Assembly (NCBI GenBank): GCA_015143295.1
Contig: CM026557.1
Coordinates: 35,039,965-35,103,964, forward strand
DNA from: Tetracentron sinense
Taxonomy: Eukaryota; Streptophyta; Magnoliopsida; Trochodendrales; Trochodendraceae
DNA length: 64,000 bases
Reading direction: 5' to 3'
Positions 54,801 through 57,267 of this stretch are shown in pieces. The first letter of the stretch is position 1, and every line of letters begins with the position of its first letter. The notes below the pieces were generated by a model, which saw only the letters and a list, made by a program, of their open reading frames with translations, made no database searches and had not been told where the DNA came from. Both the position numbers and the translations under genes were made by a program.

Positions 54801-55662
54801 GAGGAGAAGAACAAGTGGGCTATTGAAATATGGTCCTCTTCTTAAGACACTATTTGGTCCTGCATTAAAAAACTTTTACTTTCTTAGGTTTCAATTAGGG
54901 GCAGCCTTGATGATCTGGACTTGGTCTCGCATTTTTGTTTATTGGTAGGACTTACATTTTAATCACGGGGCAGGTAGGAGATTATCTCCTCTCTCTCTCT
55001 TTTCTTTCTTTGAGTTCACCCGTCCGTGAACTCCTGCTTGTGTTTCCGGCATTAATGCAAGATCTTATTTACCTATCAAAACAAAAGCATCTACACTACA
55101 ATATAAAACGAATTAATTGGATACTATTCACTGTTGTAGAGTGTTCACCTTTCTAACTCCTGATTATTTTTCACATTTTCCTACAATGTCTTCATGTTTG
55201 GAGGCAACAGGATTTGTTTGCCCATTTCTGAACTAAGTGTCTCAATTAAATCTACCTAAAAGAGGAGATTCGATTATCTTCCAAAATAAAAAAATTCCAA
55301 ATACGAAACCCAATAGTTGAATTTCCAGTCAATTACATAGAAAGAAATAGAAGGGGAAAAAATTTAGAGATCTTACCGTCGTAAGGAGGAGGAGCGGAGG
55401 GATGATGATAATCCGGCGTGATATTAGTCGAAGAAGCTGATTGTTGTCGCATTGGTGGTGGTGGTCCTCTATGAAAATCTCCGCCTTGCTGCAGCTGCAA
55501 CTGCTGCTGATGCTGCTGCTGATGCTGCATCTGTTGCTGCTGCTGCTGCTGCATCTGTTGCTGTTGCTGCTGCTGCTGCTGCATCTGCTGCTGCTGCTGC
55601 ATCTGCTGCTGCTGCTGCATCTGTTGCTGCTGCTGCTGCTGCTGTGGATCACCATACATCAT
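1448..55662 (-). CDS. FY: FY-like WD-repeat mRNA 3'-end processing factor (18 coding exons, whole gene span)
   Basis: FY belongs to the Pfs2/WDR33 family. In plants it is a nuclear CPSF-associated subunit for cleavage and polyadenylation, and it binds the WW domain of FCA in the autonomous flowering pathway. The spliced coding sequence is join(complement) of 55377-55662, 50873-50964, 32740-32808, 32295-32399, 31755-31850, 31582-31664, 31391-31462, 31215-31308, 25185-25248, 25039-25099, 24869-24956, 24286-24349, 12023-12101, 11528-11617, 4609-4697, 3972-4468, 3637-3864 and 1448-1552. That gives 753 aa, with all introns GT-AG and phases consistent. Residues 7-59 are Q-rich. Residues 127-149 carry the conserved [12 protein letters not shown] block. 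Seven WD repeats span about 180-465, with motifs such as [31 protein letters not shown] and HTTKFW. The tail (479-753) is rich in P, Q and M and has one PPLPPGP at 551-557. The tandem ATG at 55660-55662 and 55657-55659 is the first in frame. There is no sign of pseudogenisation; expression is not shown here. Confidence 0.95.
2005..2400. mobile_element. Foldback (MITE-like) element of the TTAACC family in FY intron 17
   Basis: Two arms are inverted copies of each other. The left arm is GAGATCGAATCACAGCCAAT, then AGTTCAATTGCACCC and the AACCATGGTTAAGATTCACC block. The right arm is GAATCTTAACCATGGTTAAT, then GGTGTAATTGTACGCTCC and GGTTGTGATTCAATCTC. The centre is A/T-rich. No coding capacity. 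Related single arms occur at 6250, 48955, 49140, 56260, 56745 and 62805. Confidence 0.75.
2500..2900 (-). pseudogene. RTE-type non-LTR retrotransposon 3' fragment
   Basis: Minus-strand translation gives [20 protein letters not shown]. After a frameshift come fragments matching the MRMLRWM...KIRNE and ALVRS...[14 protein letters not shown] (degenerate) blocks that follow the reverse transcriptase in plant RTE LINEs. It has several stops and is only a relic inside FY intron 17. Confidence 0.65.
3637..3864 (-). CDS. FY: FY coding exon 17 (Gly/Met/Pro-rich tail)
   Basis: 76 codons, residues 644-719, from [20 protein letters not shown] to [12 protein letters not shown]. It includes [13 protein letters not shown], which matches the QMYPQG-GFN block of FY tails. 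The acceptor is GTTTAG and the donor is GTAAGT. Reading through the donor would add only a few residues (VS) before a stop. Confidence 0.9.
3972..4468 (-). CDS. FY: FY coding exon 16 (Pro/Gln-rich tail with PPLP motif)
   Basis: Completes Gly478 and codes residues 479-643. It contains [20 protein letters not shown] and [20 protein letters not shown], then Q- and P-rich sequence. PPLPPGP (551-557) matches the PPLP motif that binds the FCA WW domain in Arabidopsis. The acceptor is TCCCAG and the donor is GTACTT. Open frames on the plus strand here are shadows of the biased composition. Confidence 0.94.
4609..4697 (-). CDS. FY: FY coding exon 15 (end of WD domain)
   Basis: Completes Ser448 and codes residues 449-477 plus one base of Gly478: [20 protein letters not shown] then [22 protein letters not shown] is the family hallmark ending the propeller. 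The donor GTTTTT is weak but fixed by phase with exon 16. Confidence 0.94.
4940..4972. repeat. (TACA/TA)n microsatellite in FY intron 14
   Basis: CATACGTACATACATACATA followed by a TA run. Confidence 0.8.
5048..5229. mobile_element. Short hAT-like MITE, CAGTGTAGTCAAA ends
   Basis: The ends are CAGTGTAGTCAAA...TTTGACTACACTG, with CGCCTAG-rich subterminal repeats (CGCCTCGCCTAGCCAGG and CGCCTCGCCTAGGG). It is flanked by 8-bp GGTCACAT / GGGCACTT (6 of 8 match), as expected for an aged hAT target duplication. No ORF. Same family as 6828-7359 and 44795-45032. Confidence 0.8.
6250..6340. repeat. TTAACC-family repeat arm
   Basis: TTTTTTCTAAAAACCAAGG, then GATGAACCCTAGGGGTGGG and ATCTTAACCATAGTTAAGG. 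A single arm similar to those at 2280, 56330 and 56840. Confidence 0.6.
6828..7359. mobile_element. hAT-like MITE nested in the 5321-7573 element
   Basis: The ends are CAGTGTAGTCAAGGCGTC...GACGCCTTGACTACACTG, with perfect CGCCTAGGCG palindromes inside both ends. The 8-bp flanks are CACACACA / CACACGCA. The interior holds a TA/GTAT microsatellite near 7240-7275 and no transposase. Confidence 0.82.
7574..8814. other. FY intron 14, unassigned sequence
   Basis: No coding signal. It includes a TA/GATA microsatellite near 7795-7820 and a run of 23 G at 8275-8297. Confidence 0.5.
8275..8297. repeat. Homopolymer run of 23 G
   Basis: An uninterrupted G run inside FY intron 14. It follows GCAGAGA and precedes TAAATGG. 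The length could include sequencing error. Confidence 0.85.
8815..9025. repeat. Left copy of a diverged direct repeat (pairs with 10187-10430)
   Basis: AATGTTCATGGGTTTAACAA, then GGCCAGTTT, CAGCTGTAGACTGCTGCAC and TAGATGGGGATGAAGCCT recur in the same order at 10187-10430 (AATGTTCATGGGCTTACAAT, CTGACCAGTTT, ACAGCTGCAC, AGATGGGGGTAAGGGTTTGA). The pair flanks the hAT-like element 9034-10165. Confidence 0.65.
9034..10165. mobile_element. hAT-like non-autonomous element, CATGGTTGT ends
   Basis: The ends are CATGGTTGTCTAGGCG...ACAACTATG, with CGCC/GAGGC-rich subterminal repeats at both sides. The 8-bp flanks are CTCAATAC / CTCAATAG (7 of 8). The 1.13-kb interior is AG-rich around 9330-9520 and has no transposase. 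Confidence 0.78.
10187..10430. repeat. Right copy of the diverged direct repeat (pairs with 8815-9025)
   Basis: The order of matching blocks is described at 8815. The two copies differ at many sites, so the duplication is old. Confidence 0.65.
10431..11527. other. FY intron 14, 5' part on the minus strand, unassigned
   Basis: AT-rich intron sequence next to the donor of exon 14. I see no ORF, repeat or RNA gene. Confidence 0.45.
11528..11617 (-). CDS. FY: FY coding exon 14 (WD repeat 7, first part)
   Basis: Completes Gly418 and codes residues 419-447 plus two bases of Ser448: [20 protein letters not shown] then WHPIGYILC. The acceptor is TGCACAG and the donor is GTAATC. Confidence 0.95.
12023..12101 (-). 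CDS. FY: FY coding exon 13 (WD repeat 6)
   Basis: Completes Ala392 and codes residues 393-417 plus two bases of Gly418: [20 protein letters not shown] then YHWLV. Arabidopsis-type proteins have Ser rather than Ala at the split codon; the change follows from the base before the donor of exon 12. The acceptor is TTGCTAG and the donor is GTAATT. Confidence 0.93.
12102..13619. other. FY intron 12, 3' part, unassigned
   Basis: No convincing coding or mobile-element signature found by eye between exon 13 and the tandem repeat at 13.6 kb. Confidence 0.4.
13620..14090. repeat. Imperfect tandem triplication in FY intron 12
   Basis: Three degenerate copies share AGGATTGGATCCTAG, GGAAGGA, the ACCTTAAACAGTCAATCCT block, the CTGTTTTCTACGTCAAAAGG block and GGCTGACTGAGCCAA. 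The TTTTCTAC(A/G)TCAAAAGGA block occurs near 13755, 13900 and 14070, giving spacings of roughly 145-170 bp. Confidence 0.75.
15280..15700 (-). pseudogene. L1-type LINE fragment (region between RT and zf-RVT)
   Basis: Minus-strand translation contains [20 protein letters not shown] and DKDASMSQ, then [13 protein letters not shown]. The same blocks ([41 protein letters not shown]) appear in the better LINE copy at 33541-34751. No poly(A) end is visible. Confidence 0.75.
15809..16430. repeat. Tandem duplication, period 322 bp
   Basis: CGAGAGAGATGGCCAAGAGA begins at 15809 and again at 16131. The same string of blocks follows in both copies (GAGCTTTTGCCG, CAATCTGCCCTAACTCCCCC, CTTTATACTACCAGCAAAAG, GAGATTGCTAGGAAAAAACC). 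The copies differ mainly in poly-C and poly-A lengths, so the duplication is fairly young. Confidence 0.88.
16514..17829 (+). repeat. 5' LTR of the gag-only copia element
   Basis: TG...CA ends. It contains a cluster of GGGTCGACC-type palindromes at 16841-17002, with several mutated units (GGATCAACCC, GGGTCAACCC). Downstream is the block TGGAGATCGTGGTTGTCAAG shared with the 3' LTR. Confidence 0.93.
17832..17843 (+). other. Primer binding site (initiator tRNA-Met type)
   Basis: TGGTATCAAAGC lies two bases after the 5' LTR, next to GGGTTCAC. It differs from the usual TGGTATCAGAGC at one base. Confidence 0.85.
17973..19045 (+). pseudogene. copia gag-like frame with CCHC zinc knuckle, one frameshift
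   Basis: The upstream frame (17973-18320) reads [20 protein letters not shown] and [15 protein letters not shown]. The downstream frame (from 18326) has a coiled-coil-like stretch and the knuckle [14 protein letters not shown] (C-x2-C-x4-H-x4-C) near residue 105 of 239, then a basic tail. The two are offset by a frameshift around 18320. The arrangement resembles the C-terminal half of SIRE-type copia gag. No pol follows before 20793. Confidence 0.8.
19046..20780. other. Non-coding interior of the gag-only copia element
   Basis: No long frame. Degenerate internal repeats occur at 19580-19750 (GCTACCTA, TAGTGTGAAAGTCA, repeated). It ends with a GGGGGAG-rich stretch near 20285-20315, then the polypurine tract. 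Confidence 0.6.
20782..20792 (+). other. Polypurine tract of the gag-only copia element
   Basis: AAAGGGAGAGA directly before the 3' LTR start (TTGTAAAG). Confidence 0.8.
20794..22106 (+). repeat. 3' LTR of the gag-only copia element
   Basis: Collinear with the 5' LTR. The palindrome cluster (21119-21278) has a different copy pattern: an extra ATTGGGTCGACCCAGACCAT unit, and one unit present in the 5' LTR is missing. Confidence 0.93.
22720..23690 (+). pseudogene. Degenerate L1-type LINE 3' region
   Basis: Plus-strand frames give LINE blocks in order. They include a [20 protein letters not shown] block near 22925-22980, then [13 protein letters not shown] near 22985-23025, and a [14 protein letters not shown] segment near 23475. 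The order matches the intact-looking blocks of the 28048 and 45420 LINEs. Many stops. Confidence 0.65.
23697..23806. repeat. 55-bp exact tandem duplication
   Basis: CTCTTTGTAAATTGTTGTTA...CACTTGATACTTACC occurs twice in a row with period 55, essentially identical. Confidence 0.92.
24039..24185. repeat. GT-rich minisatellite, about 3 units near FY exon 12
   Basis: TTAAGTTCTCCGTCCAAATG, TTAAGTTCTCCATCCAAATA and TTAAGTTATCCATCCAAATG each start a unit of about 50 bp ending in GTGTG-rich sequence. It lies 100 bp from the end of exon 12, in intron 12. Confidence 0.8.
24286..24349 (-). CDS. FY: FY coding exon 12
   Basis: Residues 371-391 plus one base of codon 392: [20 protein letters not shown] then T. 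The donor is GTTAGT. A 12.2-kb intron follows, containing a whole copia element. Confidence 0.94.
24350..24868. other. FY intron 11, no element recognised
   Basis: Ordinary AT-rich intron between exons 11 and 12. Confidence 0.5.
24869..24956 (-). CDS. FY: FY coding exon 11 (WD repeat 5)
   Basis: Completes Phe341 and codes residues 342-370: [20 protein letters not shown] then TASKDQIIK. The acceptor is TTCGCAG and the donor is GTGGGT. Confidence 0.95.
25039..25099 (-). CDS. FY: FY coding exon 10
   Basis: Completes Gly321 and codes residues 322-340 plus two bases of Phe341: [19 protein letters not shown]. The acceptor is TACTAG and the donor is GTATGT. Confidence 0.95.
25185..25248 (-). CDS. 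FY: FY coding exon 9 (WD repeat 4, first part)
   Basis: Residues 300-320 plus one base of Gly321: [20 protein letters not shown] then S. It is separated from exon 8 by a 6-kb intron full of transposon remnants. The donor is GTGTGT and the acceptor is ACTCAG. Confidence 0.95.
25249..26119. other. FY intron 8, 3' part, unassigned
   Basis: No element or ORF that I can support. Confidence 0.4.
26120..27180 (+). pseudogene. hAT transposase C-terminal remnant (dimerisation domain)
   Basis: The plus frame near 26260-26445 reads [20 protein letters not shown], then [20 protein letters not shown] and [20 protein letters not shown]. That is the hAT family C-terminal dimerisation motif (LR-LAI-ILSQT-SSSGCERNWS-F---H-K-RN-L). 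The acidic, low-complexity tail continues to about 27180 (ESSSSSSYG then stop). The N-terminal BED finger and catalytic part are absent. It is related to the hAT remnant at 33.4-37.4 kb. Confidence 0.85.
27191..27364. mobile_element. Small MITE, CATGGTTGTTAAATTG ends
   Basis: Inverted ends are CATGGTTGTTAAATTGT...ACAATTTAACAACCTTG. The interior is full of AATCGT/ACGATT motifs. The target duplication is unclear. It sits directly after the hAT coding remnant. Confidence 0.65.
27365..28036. repeat. Repeat segment also present at 53.0-53.5 kb
   Basis: Blocks CTCAGTCTCAGGCATCAAGT, GACATTTATGGA and GAATGTAAGGTTTTCATG, followed by TAGATTGTATT-CCTATACTTGG, recur in order at 53050-53470. This is probably the non-coding 3' part of the neighbouring hAT family. 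It continues after the LINE at 28928. Confidence 0.6.
28048..28916 (+). mobile_element. 5'-truncated L1-type LINE with 11-bp target duplication
   Basis: Flanked by ATGTAGGGTTA at 28037-28047 and 28917-28927. It ends CGATTACCGATCAAAAAAA. The frame near 28380-28750 carries the zf-RVT region ([24 protein letters not shown], then [16 protein letters not shown] and RIRLIIMEW). Only the last 0.87 kb of the element is present, with stops upstream. Confidence 0.9.
29040..29665 (+). pseudogene. Degenerate L1-type LINE 3' end
   Basis: The segment [16 protein letters not shown] matches ENSHN-SFEKAYVENG-type LINE blocks (compare [10 protein letters not shown] at 28360 and 34080), followed by a poorly preserved C-terminal region. 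It ends TTACGGACTTAAAAAAATC. Confidence 0.55.
29666..31214. other. FY intron 8, 5' part, unassigned AT-rich sequence
   Basis: It contains a 17-bp direct repeat CTCGTGTAATCGTGTTT (30343-30359 and 30374-30390) and a T run. No coding signal. Confidence 0.5.
31215..31308 (-). CDS. FY: FY coding exon 8 (WD repeat 3)
   Basis: Completes Ser268 and codes residues 269-299: [20 protein letters not shown] then [11 protein letters not shown]. The acceptor used is the AAACAG before TTTCTGC, which keeps the family sequence [10 protein letters not shown] second CAG nine bases downstream would break the phase. The donor is GTAATG. Confidence 0.95.
31391..31462 (-). CDS. FY: FY coding exon 7
   Basis: Completes Lys244 and codes residues 245-267 plus two bases of Ser268: [20 protein letters not shown] then RDL. 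The [12 protein letters not shown] string is diagnostic of this protein family. The acceptor is GTTTAG and the donor is GTACAT. Confidence 0.95.
31582..31664 (-). CDS. FY: FY coding exon 6 (WD repeat 2, first part)
   Basis: Residues 217-243 plus two bases of Lys244: [20 protein letters not shown] then GDDGGSI. The donor GTAAAC falls inside the AAA/AAG lysine codon. The acceptor is TGTGCAG. Confidence 0.94.
31755..31850 (-). CDS. FY: FY coding exon 5 (WD repeat 1)
   Basis: 32 codons, residues 185-216, [20 protein letters not shown] then [30 protein letters not shown] is near-invariant in FY homologues. The acceptor is TTAAAG and the donor is GTATAC. Confidence 0.96.
32295..32399 (-). CDS. FY: FY coding exon 4
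   Basis: 35 codons, residues 150-184, [20 protein letters not shown] through [11 protein letters not shown]. It covers the entry into the WD propeller (first strand of blade 1). The donor GTGAGT and acceptor TGTAG are canonical. Confidence 0.95.
32740..32808 (-). CDS. FY: FY coding exon 3
   Basis: 23 codons, phase 0 to 0, residues 127-149: [20 protein letters not shown] then AID. The RDSRDR block is characteristic of the family. The acceptor is TCTGCAG and the donor is GTTAGT at 32739. Confidence 0.95.
32890..33000. repeat. Short palindromic foldback in FY intron 2
   Basis: ACACCCCATAAGGTGAAACA...TGTTTTCACCTTATGGGATG forms a hairpin with a loop of about 45 bp, 80 bp upstream (minus strand) of exon 3. 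Confidence 0.8.
33360..37446 (+). pseudogene. hAT transposase remnant, N-terminal BED finger to acidic tail, interrupted
   Basis: At 33415-33540 the BED-type finger reads [20 protein letters not shown] then HKSGDI. The LINE at 33541-34751 interrupts here, and the frame resumes with [13 protein letters not shown]659-like sequence ([10 protein letters not shown] / [14 protein letters not shown]) lies near 35590-35650. The dimerisation motif ([17 protein letters not shown]) is near 36860-36910, then an acidic tail. Its last 26 codons lie beyond the gypsy structure at 48164. Many stops and shifts. Confidence 0.85.
33541..34751 (-). mobile_element. 5'-truncated L1-type LINE inside the hAT remnant, 12-bp target duplication
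   Basis: Flanked by TCAGGAGATATT (33529-33540 and 34752-34763). The 3' end reads GGATTATCGATCAAAAC on the minus strand, then A-rich. The frame at 34318-34689 carries [32 protein letters not shown] and [11 protein letters not shown]. The zf-RVT part at 33889-34104 reads [20 protein letters not shown]. Stops separate the pieces. Confidence 0.92.
37447..39807 (-). repeat. Gypsy 3' LTR (minus strand)
   Basis: On the minus strand it starts TGATGACCTTAC just after the pol end and a purine-rich AAAGAGGATGG, and ends GGGCGTGACA at 37447, so it has TG...CA ends and is about 2.36 kb long. It is the inverse of the sequences at 40422-41156 and 45341-48163. Confidence 0.75.
39860..40421 (-). pseudogene. 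Gypsy pol C-terminal part (integrase end and chromodomain-like tail)
   Basis: [20 protein letters not shown], then [20 protein letters not shown] and [31 protein letters not shown], and the end [19 protein letters not shown]. These are the standard C-terminal blocks of plant gypsy polyproteins. A stop follows QKS near 40315. Confidence 0.85.
40422..41156 (+). repeat. LTR 5'-part copy in plus orientation, inside pol
   Basis: Inverse copy of 38937-39662. Shared blocks include CATAAAATAGAAAGTT, ACATGTCTCAAATCAACACA and GGGTGGAAGAAGGGTGTTTG. It splits the integrase between SSLVGPNL and [11 protein letters not shown]. Those two integrase edges are related but not identical, so two gypsy copies contribute. 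Confidence 0.8.
42411..42578 (-). repeat. 84-bp tandem duplication inside gypsy RNase H
   Basis: TTGGATAATTTTGTTC... repeats with period 84. In the frame, 28 residues ending [11 protein letters not shown] and [11 protein letters not shown] occur twice and stay in frame. Confidence 0.9.
42960..44206. mobile_element. hAT-like MITE (CAAGGTTC/GAACCTTG, GATATATCG-rich) in gypsy RT
   Basis: The ends CAAGGTTCAAA...TTTAGAACCTTG lie between perfect 8-bp duplications CTTGGCAT (42952-42959 and 44207-44214). Subterminal sequences are rich in ATATCGGCGATATATCG motifs. The interior is AT-rich and has no transposase. Removing it restores the RT frame ...[13 protein letters not shown]. Confidence 0.93.
44795..45032. 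mobile_element. hAT-like MITE, CAGTGTAGTCAAA ends, in gypsy pol
   Basis: 238 bp, ends CAGTGTAGTCAAA...TTTGACTACACTA, perfect 8-bp duplication ATTAGGAG (44787-44794 and 45033-45040), and several CGCCTAGGCA repeats. Same family as 5048 and 6828. Confidence 0.95.
45420..46734 (-). mobile_element. 5'-truncated L1-type LINE with 10-bp target duplication
   Basis: Flanked by TTGGAATTTT (45410-45419 and 46735-46744), with the T run (poly(A) tail on the minus strand) at its left. The zf-RVT region at 45575-45964 reads [20 protein letters not shown] and [19 protein letters not shown], then [18 protein letters not shown]. Further upstream pieces read [17 protein letters not shown] and [13 protein letters not shown]. 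Frameshifts separate the pieces. Confidence 0.93.
47278..47293 (-). mobile_element. 16-bp LINE tail insertion with 17-bp target duplication
   Basis: TTTTTTTTTGATCGGT lies between two exact AACTCGTGAAAGTACTT copies (47261-47277 and 47294-47310). On the minus strand the insert is ACCGATC plus A9, the same 3' tip as the LINE ending at 28916. Confidence 0.88.
48164..48307 (+). pseudogene. hAT transposase C-terminal end, continued from 37446
   Basis: The frame reads [20 protein letters not shown] then ARNSMWL and a stop at about 48243. It follows in phase from HYSK at 37446. Confidence 0.75.
48308..49871. mobile_element. 1.56-kb hAT-like element (CAAGGTTC/GAACCTTG) in FY intron 2
   Basis: The ends CAAGGTTCTGAAT...AATTTCGAACCTTG lie between perfect 8-bp duplications TCTACCAT (48300-48307 and 49872-49879). 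Both ends carry ATATATCG motifs. Inside are two TTAACC-family arms (48955-49120, 49140-49260). There is also a CpG-rich segment near 49505-49560 with ATGGCGACGGCGACAACGAC followed by CACAG/GTATGT, possibly a captured gene start. Confidence 0.92.
48955..49260. repeat. TTAACC-family arms nested in the hAT-like element
   Basis: AAACCAAGGTCAGATGCTTT, AACCCTAAAGATTAATGAAT and CTTAACCACAGTTAAAGGGA, a second similar copy, then an inverted copy (CTTTGGTTAAGATTTACTAA). Confidence 0.65.
49880..50812. other. FY intron 2, part nearest exon 2, no element recognised
   Basis: AT-rich intron sequence without coding potential. Confidence 0.5.
50873..50964 (-). CDS. FY: FY coding exon 2
   Basis: Completes Ala96 and codes residues 97-126, from [20 protein letters not shown] to [10 protein letters not shown]. 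This is the strongly conserved basic block just before the WD domain in FY and WDR33 proteins. The acceptor is TTACAG and the donor is GTAATC. It is isolated by a 4.4-kb intron upstream and an 18-kb intron downstream. Confidence 0.95.
51285..51303 (+). mobile_element. 19-bp poly(A) insertion with 16-bp target duplication
   Basis: TCTGCCTACCCAAAAAAAT lies between two exact TAGTATTGTATTACCA copies (51269-51284 and 51304-51319). It looks like the extreme 3' tip of a non-LTR element. Confidence 0.8.
51632..51740. repeat. GAGGC-rich end of a hAT-like element in FY intron 1
   Basis: CAATGTTTAAAAACATGAAG then GGCGTGAGGCGAGGCG and GAGGCATAAGCCTCGAGGCA. It matches the left-end style of the elements at 5321 and 14286. 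I could not find its partner end. Confidence 0.5.
51822..51867. repeat. (TA)n(GA)n microsatellite
   Basis: A run of about ten TA followed by about thirteen GA in FY intron 1. Confidence 0.9.
51868..53035. other. FY intron 1, AT-rich unassigned sequence
   Basis: It includes CGATAC/CGGTAC-rich sequence at 52255-52390, resembling ends of GATACCGATATTTT repeats. No coding signal. Confidence 0.4.
53036..54255. repeat. Repeat block related to 27365-29030
   Basis: CTCAGTCTCAAGCATCGAGT, GACATTTATGAAC, TGAATGCAAGGTTTTAAT and CTCACATATGTATAGTTATA match 27365-28045 in order. A second degenerate copy of the last part ends GATACCGATATTTTAAACCA at 54255, as at 29025. Confidence 0.6.
54300..55080 (+). pseudogene. 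Degenerate L1-type LINE 3' end in FY intron 1
   Basis: The frame near 54457-54560 reads [18 protein letters not shown] then [12 protein letters not shown], the block before zf-RVT (compare [16 protein letters not shown] at 28280). It ends GATCTTATTTACCTATCAAAACAAAAG. Confidence 0.6.
55377..55662 (-). CDS. FY: FY coding exon 1 (start codon, glutamine-rich N-terminus)
   Basis: Codes residues 1-95 plus the first base of codon 96. It starts MMYGDP, runs through a Q-rich block (residues 7-59, Q runs broken by M, H and L), then [20 protein letters not shown]. The SASSTNI-PDYHHPS segment is the conserved FY N-terminal signature. The donor is GTAAGA at 55376. The first ATG is doubled (ATGATG). Confidence 0.93.
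55486..55645 (-). repeat. FY: CAG/CTG trinucleotide tract coding the FY poly-Q region
   Basis: CAG and CAA codons broken by ATG, CAC and CTG code residues 7-59. The runs are up to nine glutamines long. Confidence 0.92.
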
Positions 55663-55925
55663 GCTTCTTTCCAGATGATGAAACCCTAAACCTAACCTTG
55701 GAGAAGATGAAGAAGAAAAAGAAACCCTAACGCTAAGTTAGAGAAAGCAAATACAGAAACTATGGTAGAACAGAATGTCATGAAAGGAACAGGGCGTATT
55801 AGTTTTTGGAGAAGATAAAGCGGGAAAGAAGAAGGTGTGCGCGGTTTAGGGTTTTAGAGCTCTTGTACTGACTACTGAGTTAGCACGAGTCGGGTGAGAA
55901 TGGGCACGAGTCGGGTGAGAATGGG
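55663..55925 (-). promoter_or_regulatory. FY 5' leader and proximal promoter with telo-box motifs
   Basis: AAACCCTAA (TTAGGGTTT on the coding strand) occurs at about 55681-55689. AAACCCTAACG is at about 55723, and the opposite orientation TTTAGGGTTTTAG at about 55846. Such telo-boxes are common in leaders of plant housekeeping and RNA-processing genes. The transcription start is not determined. Confidence 0.5.
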
Positions 55926-56165
55926 TTGGTTATAACCTTCATTTCTCGAAGAAAAATTATTTAACCCTGGTTAAGAATTTTTAATCACGAGTCATTGGAT
56001 TATAACCTTCATTATTTCTTGAAGAAAAAAAAATTTTAACCCGGGTTAAGAATTTTTAATACCCTAGTTAAGAATTTTTAATCACAAGTCGGATGAGATT
56101 GGATTATAACCTTGATTTCTTGAAGAAAAAAAATATTTAACCCTAATTAAGAATTTTTAATCTTG
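55882..56165. repeat. Tandem repeats just upstream of FY
   Basis: First, GCACGAGTCGGGTGAGAATG twice in a row (about 55885-55925). Then three imperfect units of about 70-95 bp, each with TTATAACCTT, CTTGAAGAAAAA, TTTAACCC and TTAAGAATTTTTAAT (55930-56165). Confidence 0.85.
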
Positions 56166-56219
56166 GCATTAATTTTTTTTGAGAAGTGATAAGAGGACAC
56201 ATGGATACGTTTCATATCT

Positions 56220-56365
56220 TACCCGTGTCCTCGTGTCACTTTCAACACCCCTCTAACCCTGGTTAAGCTTAACTAAATTAAAACTAAGATTTTAGGATTT
56301 TTTTTTTTTTTGAAAAACCATGGTTGGATTGTTTAACCCTAAGGGTGAGTGAATCTTCACCACAA
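56220..56365. repeat. TTAACC-family element upstream of FY
   Basis: CTCTAACCCTGGTTAAGCTT, then GAAAAACCATGGTTGGATTG and TTTAACCCTAAGGGTGAGTG. Confidence 0.65.
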
Positions 56366-56739
56366 TATGTGACTATTTAAAATTGAGGCATGGGCCAATG
56401 AGGACCAGCCATTCTGTTACAAAATGGGAACTAGGAATTAGGGTACGTTAACTATTTTCCTATTTTTTTAGGGTGCTGCTATGAGTCCACCATATTATTT
56501 TTTTTAACTGTACACCAAATATTTCACTTACTAAACTTTACACCAAATATATCACTTACTAACTGTATAGCATTAAAATGTCACAAATTTTATGAGCACA
56601 CCAAAAAGAAAAATATACCAATAAATTGTCTGTTTGTATATCATTCTAAACTTAAAAGTTAAACTAACAAAACATGATTTTATGATGAATCATGAGAAGA
56701 GGGCCGCAGTCCTCTTCTAAGCTGACCGCAGTATCCTCG

Positions 56740-56880
56740 TGTCCTCTTTAACCATGATTAAGCTTAACTAAATTAAAGTTAATAATTTTGTTTTTATGCT
56801 TTTCTAAAAATCATGGTTAGATTGCTTAACCCTAGGGGTGAGTGAATCTTAACCACAGTTGATGGGTGATAAAAAAAGGG
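56740..56880. repeat. Second TTAACC-family element upstream of FY
   Basis: TTTAACCATGATTAAGCTTA, then AAATCATGGTTAGATTGCTT and AACCCTAGGGGTGAGTGAAT. It is similar to 56220-56365 over its whole length. Confidence 0.65.
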
Positions 56881-57254
56881 TGTGGGCCAACGAGAACCTA
56901 GGGTCAGCTTTACGGTGCATTTTCCATTTCTCTTTTATGATTATCCTTTTGTGGACTCAAATTCAATTGAAGGTTCAATAAATTGGTTTCAAATGAATAA
57001 AACCTCATTATATTGCACTCCTATTTGTGTGAGTTAAAAGTTAAAAGAGCTTGCGACAAAAAGATCTTAAGAAATTCAACGTTCCAACAGTGTGGGGAGG
57101 AGCAGCTGCATATGCAATGCAAGGCGAGGGCTACCTTAAAACGCTTTTGAGTATTCATTACATATGGAAGCAATAACGCATGTTCTCCGAAGATCACATG
57201 AGTTTCTAGAGTCACCCAACACTATAACGACAACAAACTTTGGTCCTTAGATCT

Positions 57255-57267
57255 TTTTTTTTTCCTG
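57255..57267 (-). mobile_element. 13-bp poly(T) insertion with 13-bp target duplication
   Basis: TTTTTTTTTCCTG lies between exact GGTCCTTAGATCT copies (57242-57254 and 57268-57280). It reads CAGG plus A9 on the minus strand. Confidence 0.75.

Noticed and set aside
55441..55730. Plus-strand poly-Leu and poly-Ala open frames opposite FY exon 1
   Set aside because: They are shadows of the CAG repeat coding poly-Q on the minus strand.
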